The notes: generated by a model not told the origin, from the sequence alone. Positions 29,127 through 38,008 are shown, counted from the first letter of the stretch. The stretch is 64,000 nucleotides of DNA from Pseudomonas taeanensis MS-3 (GCF_000498575.2 NZ_AWSQ01000001.1:1545883-1609882), one strand, 5' to 3'. Program-made: numbers and translations.

Positions 29127-29501
29127 CTACCAGCGTGGATGGGCGTAATAGCCTCTATGCCGACCATGATGCTTGTGGTGGTGCCGTCTGAACGAGTGGC
29201 GCGGCGCGACCACCACGGGGTAGGGCTGGTAGTACGTCGGCTGCGGCGGGTAGTAGACGGGTTGTGGCGGCGGGTAGTACGCAGGTTGCGCCGGGTAGTA
29301 GACCACCGCTGGCGGCGGGTACGCCTCGACATAGACCGGAGCCGGTGCATAACGGCTATTGGCGACGATGGCGCCGCCGACCACGGCGCCCAGGATGGCC
29401 CCGGCAATGGCAGCATCGCGATCAGAGCCGCGAGCCTGTGCCTGACCACCGAGTGCCAGGCCGGCCACGAGCACGGCGAGTAGGGGAATACGGTTAAGCA
29501 T
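29127..29501 (-). CDS. Secreted glycine-zipper protein with Tyr/Pro repeats and His-rich tail
   Basis: A 124-residue protein with a signal peptide (ending GGQAQA), a glycine-zipper helix (AIAGAILGAVVGGAI), imperfect YYPPPQPV-type repeats (about 60-92) and a His/Arg-rich tail (RRHHHKHHGRHRG). The DNA encoding the repeats shows GGGTAGTA tandem units. Similar Pseudomonas proteins exist without known function; a surface or metal-binding role is possible. The start has a plausible ribosome site (AGGAG). Confidence 0.8.
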   Translation of the reverse strand: MLNRIPLLAVLVAGLALGGQAQARGSDRDAAIAGAILGAVVGGAIVANSRYAPAPVYVEAYPPPAVVYYPAQPAYYPPPQPVYYPPQPTYYQPYPVVVAPRHSFRRHHHKHHGRHRGYYAHPRW

Positions 29502-29847
29502 GACGGGTACTCCTGCGTAGCGTCGGCATGTGCCGGTTACTAGTTTCGACCCTGGGCTTAATTGAACGTCTCGCGAGCTAAGGTAAAGCTTGTGTAAACC
29601 CCTCGAGCGCAGCTGTTGAGCGGGCTTGCTGCCTGGCGTCAGCGCGCCCTTGTGACCCCCGTGCTAAGCGCATTCGTGCTCACATCCTGATGATGGGGTG
29701 AGCCGGTCAGGTCGCAGTGCTGCATCGAAGGCACTGTCCATTTGATTGGCTATAAGGGTCCGTCTGGATTGTTGATTGTATTTATAAAGATATATTTATC
29801 AAATACTTATGAGTTAATAATGCGAGGTTAAGAAAATTGACGAAATA

Positions 29848-29876
29848 TTGACTATCCCGTCTTGCGGAACTAATAC
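29848..29876 (+). promoter_or_regulatory. Near-consensus sigma-70 promoter
   Basis: TTGACT (29848-29853), 17 bases, then TAATAC (29871-29876): two near-consensus hexamers with ideal spacing in an AT-rich stretch. Transcription should start near 29883, about 230 bases before the multihaem cytochrome gene. It probably drives that gene or a small RNA. The remainder of the 610-base gap (29502-30111) shows no gene. Confidence 0.7.
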
Positions 29877-29880
29877 CTTA

Positions 29881-29928
29881 GGTACGCTCAAGCAAATATG
29901 AGTGTTTCATGCGCTTGAGGCGGGTACC
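29881..29928 (+). ncRNA. Structured 5' leader hairpin
   Basis: The predicted transcript begins in a two-tier stem: GGTAC (29881-29885) with GTACC (29924-29928), and CTCAAGC (29887-29893) with GCTTGAG (29913-29919). It may stabilise the leader or regulate the downstream cytochrome. It matches no riboswitch I recognise. Confidence 0.4.
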
Positions 29929-30111
29929 CGGACCGTGTGCTGCTAGGGCAATGGTACGAAGTCTGTCTGGGCCAATCCCGGTCTCTGTTGGCGCCTTTTC
30001 TAAAGCCTGCTCGTGCGAGTAGATGGCTCGGTTATTGAGTGCTGTCTGCTGCATTGGTCAGAGCGTGCTACGACTGTGGCCCTGCGCAGTTGTGCTGAGG
30101 GAGGCTGTGAG

Positions 30112-31662
30112 ATGGACAGAGTAGCGGGGAGGGCAGGACAAACTCCGTCATCCGTAAGCTGTGCCGTAACGGTTGTGGCAGATCACAGGCCCGCGGCCAT
30201 ACGCTTTCTCAATTCGCCGTTCATGCGCTTTCTCTATTCGCTGGGCTTGCTGCTGGTGGCAACGCTGCTGGCAACGCTGGTGGCTATGGACATGGCGGTG
30301 GGCGACGAGCAGCCGGGTAATGAAAAGTGGCTGGAGCCGGCCCGCTCCAAACTCATGGCTGTGATGAGCGCCATGCCGTTCTTTCCGCACCGAGCCAACA
30401 CCACCGGCAATCTGGTGTTGGATGTGAAGGACTTCGATGATGCCCAGGTGTGCGGCACTTGCCATGTCGAGATCTACAAACAGTGGCGTACTTCGATGAT
30501 GTCCCAGGCCTGGGACGACCCGGTCTATCGGGCCTTGCTGAAAATGGCCAGTGAAGCCACCAATGGCAAGGTGGATAATTTCTGCACCGGCTGCCACTCG
30601 CCAATCGGCCTCACCACCGGACAGATTACCTCGCAGGTCAACCGCTCCTCGATTGAGGACAGCGCCATGAACCACCCGATGCCTGGGGTCGATTGCGAGA
30701 CGTGCCACAACATCAGCGCGCGCACCGGCCTGGATAACGGCGCCTATGTCATGAGCCCGCGTGCGCACGGCCGGCCGACCAAGTACGGCCCGCGCAAGGA
30801 TGCCGTTTCGCCTTATCACGACACCGTGTATTCGGCGCTGCACACACGCTCTGACTTCTGCGCTACCTGCCACAACGTCACCCACCCCTTCAGCAGCGTG
30901 GCGGTCGAACGCACCTACGATGAATGGCTGGAAAGCCCCTACAGCTTCAATAATGAAACCTGCCAGGACTGTCATATGCCGGGTTTTGCCGGAAAGGCCG
31001 CGATCATGGGGCCAGACCGCGAGCGGGTCGCTTCGCACTGGTTCAGCGGCGCCAACGCTACCGTGCTCAGCTATCTCGGCCAGCACGAGGCCGCGCAGCG
31101 TGCGCGTGACATGCTCGCCAGTGCGGCGGAAATGCAGTTTCAGCCACTGCCGGCCGACATGCTGCCCGGTCAATACACCACGGTCGCGGTCAAGGTGGCC
31201 AATGTCGGCGCCGGGCACAAACTGCCGACCGGTTTCCCGGAAGGGCGGGAGATCTGGATCGACTTCCAGGTGCGCGATGCTACGGGGCGCGAGCTCTATC
31301 GCCTGGGTGCGGTCAAGGACGGCAAGACCGAGGAGGATACGCGTAATTTCAAGGTGCATCTGGGCGACAAGGATGGTAATGAGCTGGACATCGAGGTCTG
31401 GAACGCTACGCAAATCCTCTCGGATAACCGCATCCTGCCCAAGGGCTACATCGTCCGCGAGTTCTCCTTCCAGGTGCCGGCTGACGCAGTCGGGCCACTG
31501 ACACTGACCGCGCACCTGAACTACTGGCCGTTCTCGCAGAAGCTGGCCGATTACCTGTTGGGCAAGGACAAGATGCAGGTGGAGGTCACCCGCATGGCCA
31601 GCGTGACGCAGCGCGTGCCTTTATTGAAGGCGCTGGCCAGTGCCGCTACGGGTACGCCATAG
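30112..31662 (+). CDS. Pentahaem c-type cytochrome (c554-like)
   Basis: About 516 residues from the ATG at 30112, chosen because GGGAGG lies seven bases upstream; an ATG at 30223 just before the membrane helix (YSLGLLLVATLLATLVAM) is the alternative. Five CxxCH sites follow: C114 (CGTCH), C158 (CTGCH), C195 (CETCH), C250 (CATCH) and C284 (CQDCH). The C-terminal 200 residues form a beta-rich domain (GAGHKLPTGFPEGREIWIDF). The haem domain resembles cytochrome c554-type multihaem proteins. It is likely a membrane-anchored periplasmic electron carrier or reductase. A P460-family cytochrome gene is next, convergent. Confidence 0.88.
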   Translation: MDRVAGRAGQTPSSVSCAVTVVADHRPAAIRFLNSPFMRFLYSLGLLLVATLLATLVAMDMAVGDEQPGNEKWLEPARSKLMAVMSAMPFFPHRANTTGNLVLDVKDFDDAQVCGTCHVEIYKQWRTSMMSQAWDDPVYRALLKMASEATNGKVDNFCTGCHSPIGLTTGQITSQVNRSSIEDSAMNHPMPGVDCETCHNISARTGLDNGAYVMSPRAHGRPTKYGPRKDAVSPYHDTVYSALHTRSDFCATCHNVTHPFSSVAVERTYDEWLESPYSFNNETCQDCHMPGFAGKAAIMGPDRERVASHWFSGANATVLSYLGQHEAAQRARDMLASAAEMQFQPLPADMLPGQYTTVAVKVANVGAGHKLPTGFPEGREIWIDFQVRDATGRELYRLGAVKDGKTEEDTRNFKVHLGDKDGNELDIEVWNATQILSDNRILPKGYIVREFSFQVPADAVGPLTLTAHLNYWPFSQKLADYLLGKDKMQVEVTRMASVTQRVPLLKALASAATGTP

Positions 31663-31743
31663 TCCTGTCAGTGTGGGCATACCTAAGTGGGGGCACCGAT
31701 CACGCGTGCCGAACTGCCCGATCGGCACGCTCTGCGCGTCGGC

Positions 31744-32292
31744 TCAAGGCTTGTGCAGCGTCGGGTAGCCCTGGCTGAACACCCAGTCGCTCTGCTGGGC
31801 CGGAACGTGGCAGGCCTTGCAGGTTTCCTCGAAACTCTTGGAGACATTCAGCGTCGGGTTCTTGGCTTCGTACAGTGCCCAGCCCCAACCCTCGCCCCAG
31901 TGCGGGTTGCCCTGGAAGCGGCCCTGGCGGTCCTTGACCATCACGAACCAGACCGCGGTATCGCCGGCCCACTGCGCCAGGCCGGTGGTCTGCGTGCCGT
32001 GCTCGACCTTGCGGATTTCCTTGATCAGTACGGCGCCGTCCGGGAATTTGCCGGTCTGGCGGTAGGCCTCAACCACTTCAGGCTGGCTGTAGACGTCATG
32101 GAAGCCATAACCGGGCGCCTTTTCGTCGGCCACCACCCAGGAACCCAGGTGGCTCCAGCTCTTGCGGGCATCGGCGGGCAGGCTGATTTCGCCTTGGTCA
32201 TTCACGTAGGTACTGAAGGTGTGCTCGGCCAAATCCGCCGCGCTGGCGTTGAGGCTGGCGAGGGCGATGGCGAGGGACGCTAGGGTCTTCAT
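31744..32292 (-). CDS. Cytochrome P460-family protein
   Basis: A 182-residue secreted protein (signal peptide ending NASA) with one haem site, C158-H162 (CKACH), near the C terminus, and the family body (FPDGAVLIKEIRKVEHG, TAVWFVMVKDRQGRF, GWGWALYEAKNP). P460 proteins have a lysine-haem cross-link and oxidise hydroxylamine; relatives without it are cytochromes c'-beta that bind NO. Which type this is cannot be settled by eye. It is convergent with the pentahaem cytochrome gene. Confidence 0.88.
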   Translation of the reverse strand: MKTLASLAIALASLNASAADLAEHTFSTYVNDQGEISLPADARKSWSHLGSWVVADEKAPGYGFHDVYSQPEVVEAYRQTGKFPDGAVLIKEIRKVEHGTQTTGLAQWAGDTAVWFVMVKDRQGRFQGNPHWGEGWGWALYEAKNPTLNVSKSFEETCKACHVPAQQSDWVFSQGYPTLHKP

Positions 32293-32351
32293 GAGGATGC
32301 TCCTCTGTGGGGACGAGAAACGGCGGCGCCCGGCTAGGCGCCGCCGAACCG

Positions 32352-32891
32352 TTACAACGCGGCGTTGACCGGCGGGAAGTCGATGTCGGTGTGCGCCAGG
32401 TTGTTGGTGAAATTGGTCAGCACGTTGAGCGCTACCTGAGCCACGACTTCGAGGATCAGGCCGTCATCCAGGCCGGCCTCGCGAGCGGCGAGCAACTCGC
32501 TGTCGCGGATGCGCCCGCGCTGCGCCAGCACTTGTGTGGCCAGCTCGGCGGTGCGCGCCTCCAGCGGATCGGCTGCCTTGCCTGCGCGGGCTGCGAGCAG
32601 TTCGGCAGCGCTCAGACCGGCGCCCTTGCCCATCAGGCTGTGGGCGCTCAGGCAATACTCGCAACCATGAGTCTGGGCCACCGCCAGGGCGATGATCTCG
32701 CGCTGGCGAGCGCTGAGGCGGCCGCGGCCGAGGGTTTCCGAGAGCCCCAGGTAGCCCTGCAGGGCCACCGGGGCTTGAGCGAGGGTACTGAACAGGTTGG
32801 GCAGCATGCCCAGTTTGCGCTTCACCGCATCGAGCGTGGCTACGGTTTGTGCGTCGGTGTGCGTGAGATTGACGGGAGTGATACGGGGCAT
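32352..32891 (-). CDS. AhpD-like/carboxymuconolactone decarboxylase family protein
   Basis: A 179-residue helical protein. The AhpD-type redox centre is visible: E65, then C77 and C80 (HGCEYC) and H84, the E-x11-CxxC-x3-H pattern of peroxidase-like members. GMLPNLFSTLAQAP and LVAQVALNVLTNFTNNLA-type helices complete the fold. It may reduce peroxides. It is divergent from an AraC regulator gene, which likely controls it. Confidence 0.87.
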   Translation of the reverse strand: MPRITPVNLTHTDAQTVATLDAVKRKLGMLPNLFSTLAQAPVALQGYLGLSETLGRGRLSARQREIIALAVAQTHGCEYCLSAHSLMGKGAGLSAAELLAARAGKAADPLEARTAELATQVLAQRGRIRDSELLAAREAGLDDGLILEVVAQVALNVLTNFTNNLAHTDIDFPPVNAAL

Positions 32892-32995
32892 GCTGAGTTT
32901 CCTTCGGTTGGTGATGAGACTGTGATATCCACTTTGACCGAGGAGGCGATATTAGTGATGATGAATAGTCTCTTAAATCTAGCCGATGGTATCGA

Positions 32996-33823
32996 ATGGA
33001 CCGTCTCTCTCCCTTGCTGGCCCGCTTCAGCCTGAGTGCCAAGGTGTTCCACAGCGGACCACTGTGTGGCTTCTCCGAACAGTTCGACGGCGGCAGCGTC
33101 GGCTATCTGCACCTGTTGCGCCGCGGCACCCTGCGGGTCTCCGGGCCACAGATGCACAGCTACGAGATCGATCAACCCTCGTTGCTGCTGTTTCCCCGGC
33201 CGTGCAGCCACCGCCTGCATGCCGATGGGCTGGAGGGTGCCGAACTGCTGTGCGCCACCTTCGACTTCGGCGGCGGCCTGGGCAATCCGCTGCTGCGCAC
33301 CCTGCCCGCCGAGATGCTGGTGCCGCTGGCGCAGATCCCCAGCCTGGAACCGGTGTTGAATCTGCTGTTCGACGAGGCCTTCGACGATCATTGCGGGCGC
33401 CAGGCGGCCATCGATCGGTTGGTCGAGTACGTGCTGATCCTGCTGATGCGCCACGCCATGGATGCCAACCTGCTGCAGGCCGGAATTCTCGCCGGGCTGG
33501 CCGAGCCGCGCCTGGCCAAGGCGATCAATGCCATGCATGAACAACCGGAGGCCGGCTGGACCCTGGAAAGCCTGGCGCAGCGGGCCGGCATGTCGCGTGC
33601 GCGCTTCGCGGTGAACTTCCGCGAGGCGGTCGGCATGACGCCGCTGGACTACCTGACAGAGTGGCGTCTGAGCCTGGCCAAGAGCCTGCTCAAACACGGT
33701 AAACCCATGGGGCTGGTGGCACCAGCGGTCGGCTATGCCAGCCCGGAAGCACTGTCGCGGGTGTTCAGCCGCTGCTGTGGCCTGTCACCACGGGACTGGC
33801 TGAAGAGCCTGATGCAGGCCTGA
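32996..33823 (+). CDS. AraC-family transcriptional regulator
   Basis: A 275-residue regulator with an N-terminal cupin sensor (AraC_binding_6-like, LLRRGTLRVSGP, LLLFPRPCSHRLH) and two C-terminal helix-turn-helix motifs (WTLESLAQRAGMSRARFAVNF and VGYASPEALSRVFSRCCG). It is divergent from the AhpD-like gene with a 104-base gap. Regulators of this subgroup often respond to reactive or electrophilic compounds and control a neighbouring oxidoreductase. Confidence 0.92.
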   Translation: MDRLSPLLARFSLSAKVFHSGPLCGFSEQFDGGSVGYLHLLRRGTLRVSGPQMHSYEIDQPSLLLFPRPCSHRLHADGLEGAELLCATFDFGGGLGNPLLRTLPAEMLVPLAQIPSLEPVLNLLFDEAFDDHCGRQAAIDRLVEYVLILLMRHAMDANLLQAGILAGLAEPRLAKAINAMHEQPEAGWTLESLAQRAGMSRARFAVNFREAVGMTPLDYLTEWRLSLAKSLLKHGKPMGLVAPAVGYASPEALSRVFSRCCGLSPRDWLKSLMQA

Positions 33824-33847
33824 GAACGGCCTGGCGGCAACGGCCGG

Positions 33848-34333
33848 TTAGGGCACGGTTGCGGGCTCGGGCCAGTTGAGGGTGCCGCTGTCGGTAAAGC
33901 GTGAAGTGCCGAACAGCCCGCCGGCCAGCTTGCCGTGCAGCTCATAGGGCAGGCCTTGCCCAGGCTTGTAGCCGGCCGCGCCCCAGGCCTGACGCATGGC
34001 GGAGAACGCGGAAATGCTCACCGGCACGCTGATCAGCGCCTCACCGAAGCGCGGCACCTGGCCGCGCTGATCGCTCACCCCGCTGGCCAGCGGCTGGCCG
34101 TTGACGGCCAGGTCCAGGGCCACGCCGTTGTAGTCGATGGCGGTGTCATTCGGGTTGAGCACTCGCAGCTTCACCGCGAAGCGCATCTCCAGGCCTTCGC
34201 CGGCCAGTGGCTCAAGGCCAACCAGGTCGATGCGCAGCGGATCACGCAGGCCGAGGCTGCTGCACGCCGCCAGGCTGAACGCCAGCAGGCTGTAGAGCAG
34301 GGCGCGTATCAGGTGGGAGGCACTAATGGGCAT
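33848..34333 (-). CDS. LEA type 2 family lipoprotein
   Basis: A 161-residue lipoprotein with a lipobox (SLAACSS, lipidated cysteine about residue 24). The body is a WHy/LEA2 beta-sandwich (RFAVKLRVLNPNDTAIDYNGVALDLAVNG), a fold associated with desiccation or stress protection and with envelope proteins in bacteria. Its leader contains eight copies of an 8-base repeat (34401-34464). Confidence 0.85.
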   Translation of the reverse strand: MPISASHLIRALLYSLLAFSLAACSSLGLRDPLRIDLVGLEPLAGEGLEMRFAVKLRVLNPNDTAIDYNGVALDLAVNGQPLASGVSDQRGQVPRFGEALISVPVSISAFSAMRQAWGAAGYKPGQGLPYELHGKLAGGLFGTSRFTDSGTLNWPEPATVP

Positions 34334-34400
34334 GGCGTGATATTCCGTTGTGGGCAGTGGGTACAGGATAGAAGACAGTCGCGGATGAGTTTTGCTCAGT

Positions 34401-34464
34401 CAGTCTCTCAGTCTCTCAGTCTCTCAGTCTCTCAGTCTCTCAGTCTCTCAGTCTCTCAGTCTCT
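34401..34464. repeat. Eight perfect tandem copies of CAGTCTCT
   Basis: Eight exact copies of the 8-mer CAGTCTCT, preceded by a partial CAGT. They lie 68 bases upstream of the LEA2 lipoprotein start codon and 57 bases past the EamA gene stop. Such tracts slip during replication, so unit number may vary between strains and alter promoter spacing or leader length. No other such tract was seen in the window. Confidence 0.95.
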
Positions 34465-34521
34465 CGGGCGTGGTGAGTCGGCGGAGCCATGTCCGCGCAA
34501 CCGCCTCTATCATGCGATGTC

Positions 34522-35361
34522 TCACGCACGCTGCTTGGCGCCCAGCACCAGGGCGATGCCGCCGAGTACGGCGACCGCACTCAAGAGCAATCTCAGGCTC
34601 AAGGCTTCGTCGAGCAACAGGCTGCCGGCCAAGGCAGCGAGGATCGGCACGCTGAGCTGAACGGTGGCCGCCTGGAACGCCCGCAACCCGCGCAGGGCGG
34701 TGTACCAGATGGCGTAGCCAATGCCCGAGGTCAAGGCGCCGGACAGCAAGGCGTAGATCAACCCCGGCACATCCCAGCTGAGGCGGCTGAGCAGCAGCGC
34801 GCTGACCAGCAAGGCCAGCGGCACGGCGCGCAGGAAGTTGCCGGCGGTGGCGGCGAGTGGGTCGGCGATGCCGCGCCCGAGCAGCGAGTAGGCTCCCCAG
34901 GCTGCGCCAGCCAGCAGCATCAGCAGGGCGCTGCCCAGGGCTGGCGCGCTGGCACCGGGCAGCAGTAGGGCGAGCATGCCCGCGAGGGCCAGGAGCAAGC
35001 CCGCGCCGGTCAGCGGGCTGAGGCGCTCGCCGCGATAAAAACCCCAGGCCAGCATGCTGATCTGCACCGCGCCGAACAGCAGCAGCGCGCCGACCCCTGC
35101 GTCGAGCTGGATATAGGCAAAGGAGAACGCCGCCGCGTAGGCCAGCAGAGCCACAGCGGCGAACCAGCTGCCAGCGAGGGCGCCGCCGCCTGAACGCAGG
35201 CGCAGCAGGAACCACAGGGTGAGGGCGCCGGAGAGAATGCGCAGGCTGGTGAAACTGGCCGCATCGATGGCGGTGTCTTTCAGCGCCAGGCGGCACAGCA
35301 GCGAGTTGCCGGCAAAGGCGAGCATGGCCAGGGCGGTCAACAGCAGGGTTCGAGCGGTCAT
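34522..35361 (-). CDS. EamA/DMT-family transporter
   Basis: A 279-residue protein with ten hydrophobic helices in two EamA repeats (MLAFAGNSLLCRLALKDT at the start and LSVPILAALAGSLLLDEAL in the second half). Drug/metabolite transporters of this type export amino acids or metabolites. The substrate is unknown. It is upstream of the LEA2 gene on the same strand. Confidence 0.9.
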   Translation of the reverse strand: MTARTLLLTALAMLAFAGNSLLCRLALKDTAIDAASFTSLRILSGALTLWFLLRLRSGGGALAGSWFAAVALLAYAAAFSFAYIQLDAGVGALLLFGAVQISMLAWGFYRGERLSPLTGAGLLLALAGMLALLLPGASAPALGSALLMLLAGAAWGAYSLLGRGIADPLAATAGNFLRAVPLALLVSALLLSRLSWDVPGLIYALLSGALTSGIGYAIWYTALRGLRAFQAATVQLSVPILAALAGSLLLDEALSLRLLLSAVAVLGGIALVLGAKQRA

Positions 35362-35672
35362 GGGCTATCCGGGCGTATGCAGTCTGGCGGGGGCGCCAGC
35401 CAGAGTCGGGCTATCTAAACATAGAGTGGATGGGCGATGTCCAGGCCCGCTCCGGGGAGGTGAAGGCGTTGCATTGGGCGGCGGTCACGGATGCTCAGTG
35501 CCCGACGACGGGTCTGGGTTCTACTCGCCAGTGGACTACGCTTGGGGGGTGGATTCGCTGGATTGGCCAATACACGGCGCCTCGTTGAGCAGGGCCGATG
35601 TGAACCTTTGAGCTTGGCCACCGGCCTATAGAAAGTAATTGCCTACTCTTCCTCGAATGATGAAGGCCGTTC
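35362..35672. other. Intergenic region upstream of egtB
   Basis: A 311-base gap between divergent genes (EamA transporter and egtB). It should hold both promoters. I see no gene and no clear operator or hairpin. Confidence 0.5.
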
Positions 35673-37022
35673 ATGTCCAGACCAATTTCTGTTGCCGAGC
35701 GACCTGGGCTATTGCCCTGGTATAACCGTAACCGTGAGCGCTCCGCCCAGCTGTTCGGGCTAATAGCGGACGAGGCCTATTACAGCCGTCCGATTGCGCT
35801 GCGCAACCCCATCGTCTTCTACCAGGGCCACATCCCGGCGTTCAGCTTCAATACGCTGGTCAAGCAGGGGTTGGGCCGTCCGAGCATCGATGCACGGCTC
35901 GAGCTGCTGTTTGCCCGAGGTATCGACCCGCATGAGGACTCCAGCAACGTCCGGGCCCGGGGCAACGAGGCCGACCTGTGGCCCAGTCGCGACGAGGTGC
36001 AGGGCTTCTGCGACGAGGCCGATCGACAGGTGCGTGCAGCGCTGGCCGAACATGACCAGATTCCGCTAGATGCTCGGCCGCTCGATTACGTCGAGGCGGC
36101 GCACTGCATCCTCGAGCACGAGGCCACTCATCTGGAAACGCTGATGTACATGTGGCATCAGCTGCCGCTCGAGCAGAAGCGCAGACCCGCTGGCTACCGT
36201 CCGCTCAGCGGTGGCCAGCCGCCGGCGCAGAGCTGGATTGAGGTTCCGCCTGGCCAGGCCGCGCTCGGGGTCGAGCCCGGGACCGAGCCGTTTGCCTGGG
36301 ATAACGAGATGCCTGCCTGGGCCGAGCAGGTGCCGGCGTTCCGGATTCAGCAGCACAATGTCAGCAACGCCGATTACCTGGAATTCGTCGAGGCCGGTGG
36401 CTATGCCGATGCGCGCTGGTGGCGGGCCGCCGATTGGGCCTGGATCAACGCCGAGGGGATCAGCCATCCGCTGTTCTGGCAGCGCGACGGCGAGCAGTGG
36501 CTGTGGCGTGGCATGTTTGATCGGATCGCCTTGCCCGCTGCCTGGCCGGTTTGGGTGAGCCAGGCAGAGGCCTCGGCTTACTGCCGCTGGCGCGGGCTGA
36601 GCCTGCCCAGCGAGGCGCAGTATCAACGGGCCGCCTATGGCGCGCCGGACGGCCAGCCGCGCCGCTATCCCTGGGGTAATGCGGCGCCCGATGCCTCGCG
36701 CGGCGTGTTCGACTTTCATGCCTGGGACCCGCAGCCTATCGGCAGTCATCCGGCAGGGCGCAGCGCCTGGGGCGTGGATGATCTGGTCGGCAATGGTTGG
36801 GAGTGGACGGCGACTGCCTTCGCGCCGTTTCCCGGGTTCGAGGTGCGCGCGTGTTATCCCGAGTATTCGGCGGAGTTCTTCGATGGCGAGCACTTCGTGA
36901 TGAAGGGCGCGGCGCCGGTGACCGTGAGCGAACTGCTCAGGCCATCGTTGCGCAACTGGTTCCGTGCGCGTTACCCCTACATGTACGCCAGCTTTCGCTG
37001 CGTTGCCGGAGCGGGACAATGA
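35673..37022 (+). CDS. egtB: Ergothioneine biosynthesis sulfoxide synthase EgtB
   Basis: A 449-residue non-haem iron enzyme. The DinB-like N-terminal domain carries the iron ligands H53 (YQGHIPAF) and the HX3HxE motif H149, H153, E155 (EHEATHLETL). The C-terminal part is an FGE/sulfatase-modifying fold (GLSLPSEAQYQRAAYG, RRYPWGN, DLVGNGWEWT). EgtB joins hercynine to a cysteine thiol with O2. Its stop overlaps the start of egtD (ATGA), so the two are coupled. Whether it uses cysteine or gamma-glutamylcysteine cannot be read here. Confidence 0.9.
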   Translation: MSRPISVAERPGLLPWYNRNRERSAQLFGLIADEAYYSRPIALRNPIVFYQGHIPAFSFNTLVKQGLGRPSIDARLELLFARGIDPHEDSSNVRARGNEADLWPSRDEVQGFCDEADRQVRAALAEHDQIPLDARPLDYVEAAHCILEHEATHLETLMYMWHQLPLEQKRRPAGYRPLSGGQPPAQSWIEVPPGQAALGVEPGTEPFAWDNEMPAWAEQVPAFRIQQHNVSNADYLEFVEAGGYADARWWRAADWAWINAEGISHPLFWQRDGEQWLWRGMFDRIALPAAWPVWVSQAEASAYCRWRGLSLPSEAQYQRAAYGAPDGQPRRYPWGNAAPDASRGVFDFHAWDPQPIGSHPAGRSAWGVDDLVGNGWEWTATAFAPFPGFEVRACYPEYSAEFFDGEHFVMKGAAPVTVSELLRPSLRNWFRARYPYMYASFRCVAGAGQ

Positions 37023-38008
37023 CCCCCGCGTCGGCACGGGTCTCCGTGCGGCCGCCGGCCGATCAGGTGTCGACCCAGCAGTTTGCCGAGGATGTCGCCT
37101 TCTACCTGACGCAGACGCCGCGCCAGCTACCCTCCCGGTATCTCTACGATGCCCTCGGTTCGGCGCTGTTCGAGGCCATCACCCGGTTGCCCTGGTATCG
37201 GGTGACACGCGCCGAAACCGGGCTGCTGAAGACCCATGCGCGGGCCATTCTGTCCGCCTGTGCACCGCTCACCGACACCGTCGAGTTGGGCGCGGGCAGC
37301 GGAGAGAAACTCGCCCGCGTCTTGCAGGCCCGGGATGCCGGCAGCGCGGCGTTGCGCGTGCACCTGGTCGACGTGTCGCGTAGTGCGTTGTCCGCCGCAG
37401 CCGGGTTGCTGGTGGGGCTTCCAGCCACCCAGGTGATCACCCATGAAGCCACCTATGAGGCGGGCCTGGCCGAATTCAGTCGCACCCAGTCGGAGACGGG
37501 GCATACGCTGTTGCTGTTTCTCGGCTCGAACATGGGCAACTTCGATCCGCCCAAGGCCAACGAACTGTTGTGCCAGATCCGCGCTGCGCTGCAACCCGGC
37601 GATCTGTTCCTGTTGGGCGCCGATCTGATCAAGCCCGAGCGCGAACTGATGCTGGCCTACGACGATCCGCTGGGGGTGACCGCCGCGTTCAATCGCAACC
37701 TGCTGGTGCGGATCAACCGCGAGCTCGGCGCCGATTTTGACCTCGACAGTTTTCAGCACCGTGCCCTGTGGAACGCTACCGAGTCGCGCATGGAGTCCTA
37801 TCTGGTCAGCACCCGCACACAGCGGGTGCGCATCGCCGAGTCGCGGCTCGAGCTGACCCTGCACGACGGCGAGACGATCTGGACCGAAAGCTCGTACAAA
37901 TACAGCCTTGAAGGGTTGTTCGGCTCGCTGCAAGCCGCCGGTTTTGCCCGGCGCCAAGCCTGGATCGATGAGGATGCGCAGTTCGCCCTGACCCTGGTGC
38001 AGCGCTAG
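37019..38008 (+). CDS. egtD: L-histidine N-alpha-methyltransferase EgtD
   Basis: A 329-residue SAM-dependent methyltransferase. TPRQLPSRYLYDALGSALFEAI, TDTVELGAGSGEK and LFLGSNMGNFDP are the signature blocks of EgtD, which trimethylates histidine to hercynine. The start is the ATG overlapping the egtB stop; a longer open frame upstream runs through egtB and is not real. No EgtE lyase gene is adjacent, so the last step of ergothioneine synthesis must be encoded elsewhere. Confidence 0.93.
   Translation: MTPASARVSVRPPADQVSTQQFAEDVAFYLTQTPRQLPSRYLYDALGSALFEAITRLPWYRVTRAETGLLKTHARAILSACAPLTDTVELGAGSGEKLARVLQARDAGSAALRVHLVDVSRSALSAAAGLLVGLPATQVITHEATYEAGLAEFSRTQSETGHTLLLFLGSNMGNFDPPKANELLCQIRAALQPGDLFLLGADLIKPERELMLAYDDPLGVTAAFNRNLLVRINRELGADFDLDSFQHRALWNATESRMESYLVSTRTQRVRIAESRLELTLHDGETIWTESSYKYSLEGLFGSLQAAGFARRQAWIDEDAQFALTLVQR

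Noticed and set aside
29765..29800. FNR/Anr-type site in the AT-rich leader (TTGAT ... ATCAA)
   Set aside because: The half-sites are about 20 bases apart instead of four, so this is not an FNR box.
30013..30111. Earlier start for the pentahaem cytochrome
   Set aside because: The codons before 30112 have no coding character, while the ATG at 30112 has GGGAGG at ideal distance.
34401..34464. CRISPR-like array
   Set aside because: It is an uninterrupted 8-base tandem repeat with no spacers.
33935..34660. 241-codon plus-strand frame containing Ser/Leu/Gln repeats
   Set aside because: The repeat peptide is only the reading of the CAGTCTCT tract, and the rest is antisense to the LEA2 and EamA genes.
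36797..37018. Upstream extension of the EgtD frame
   Set aside because: It lies wholly within egtB in another frame; the ATG at 37019 overlapping the egtB stop is the natural start.
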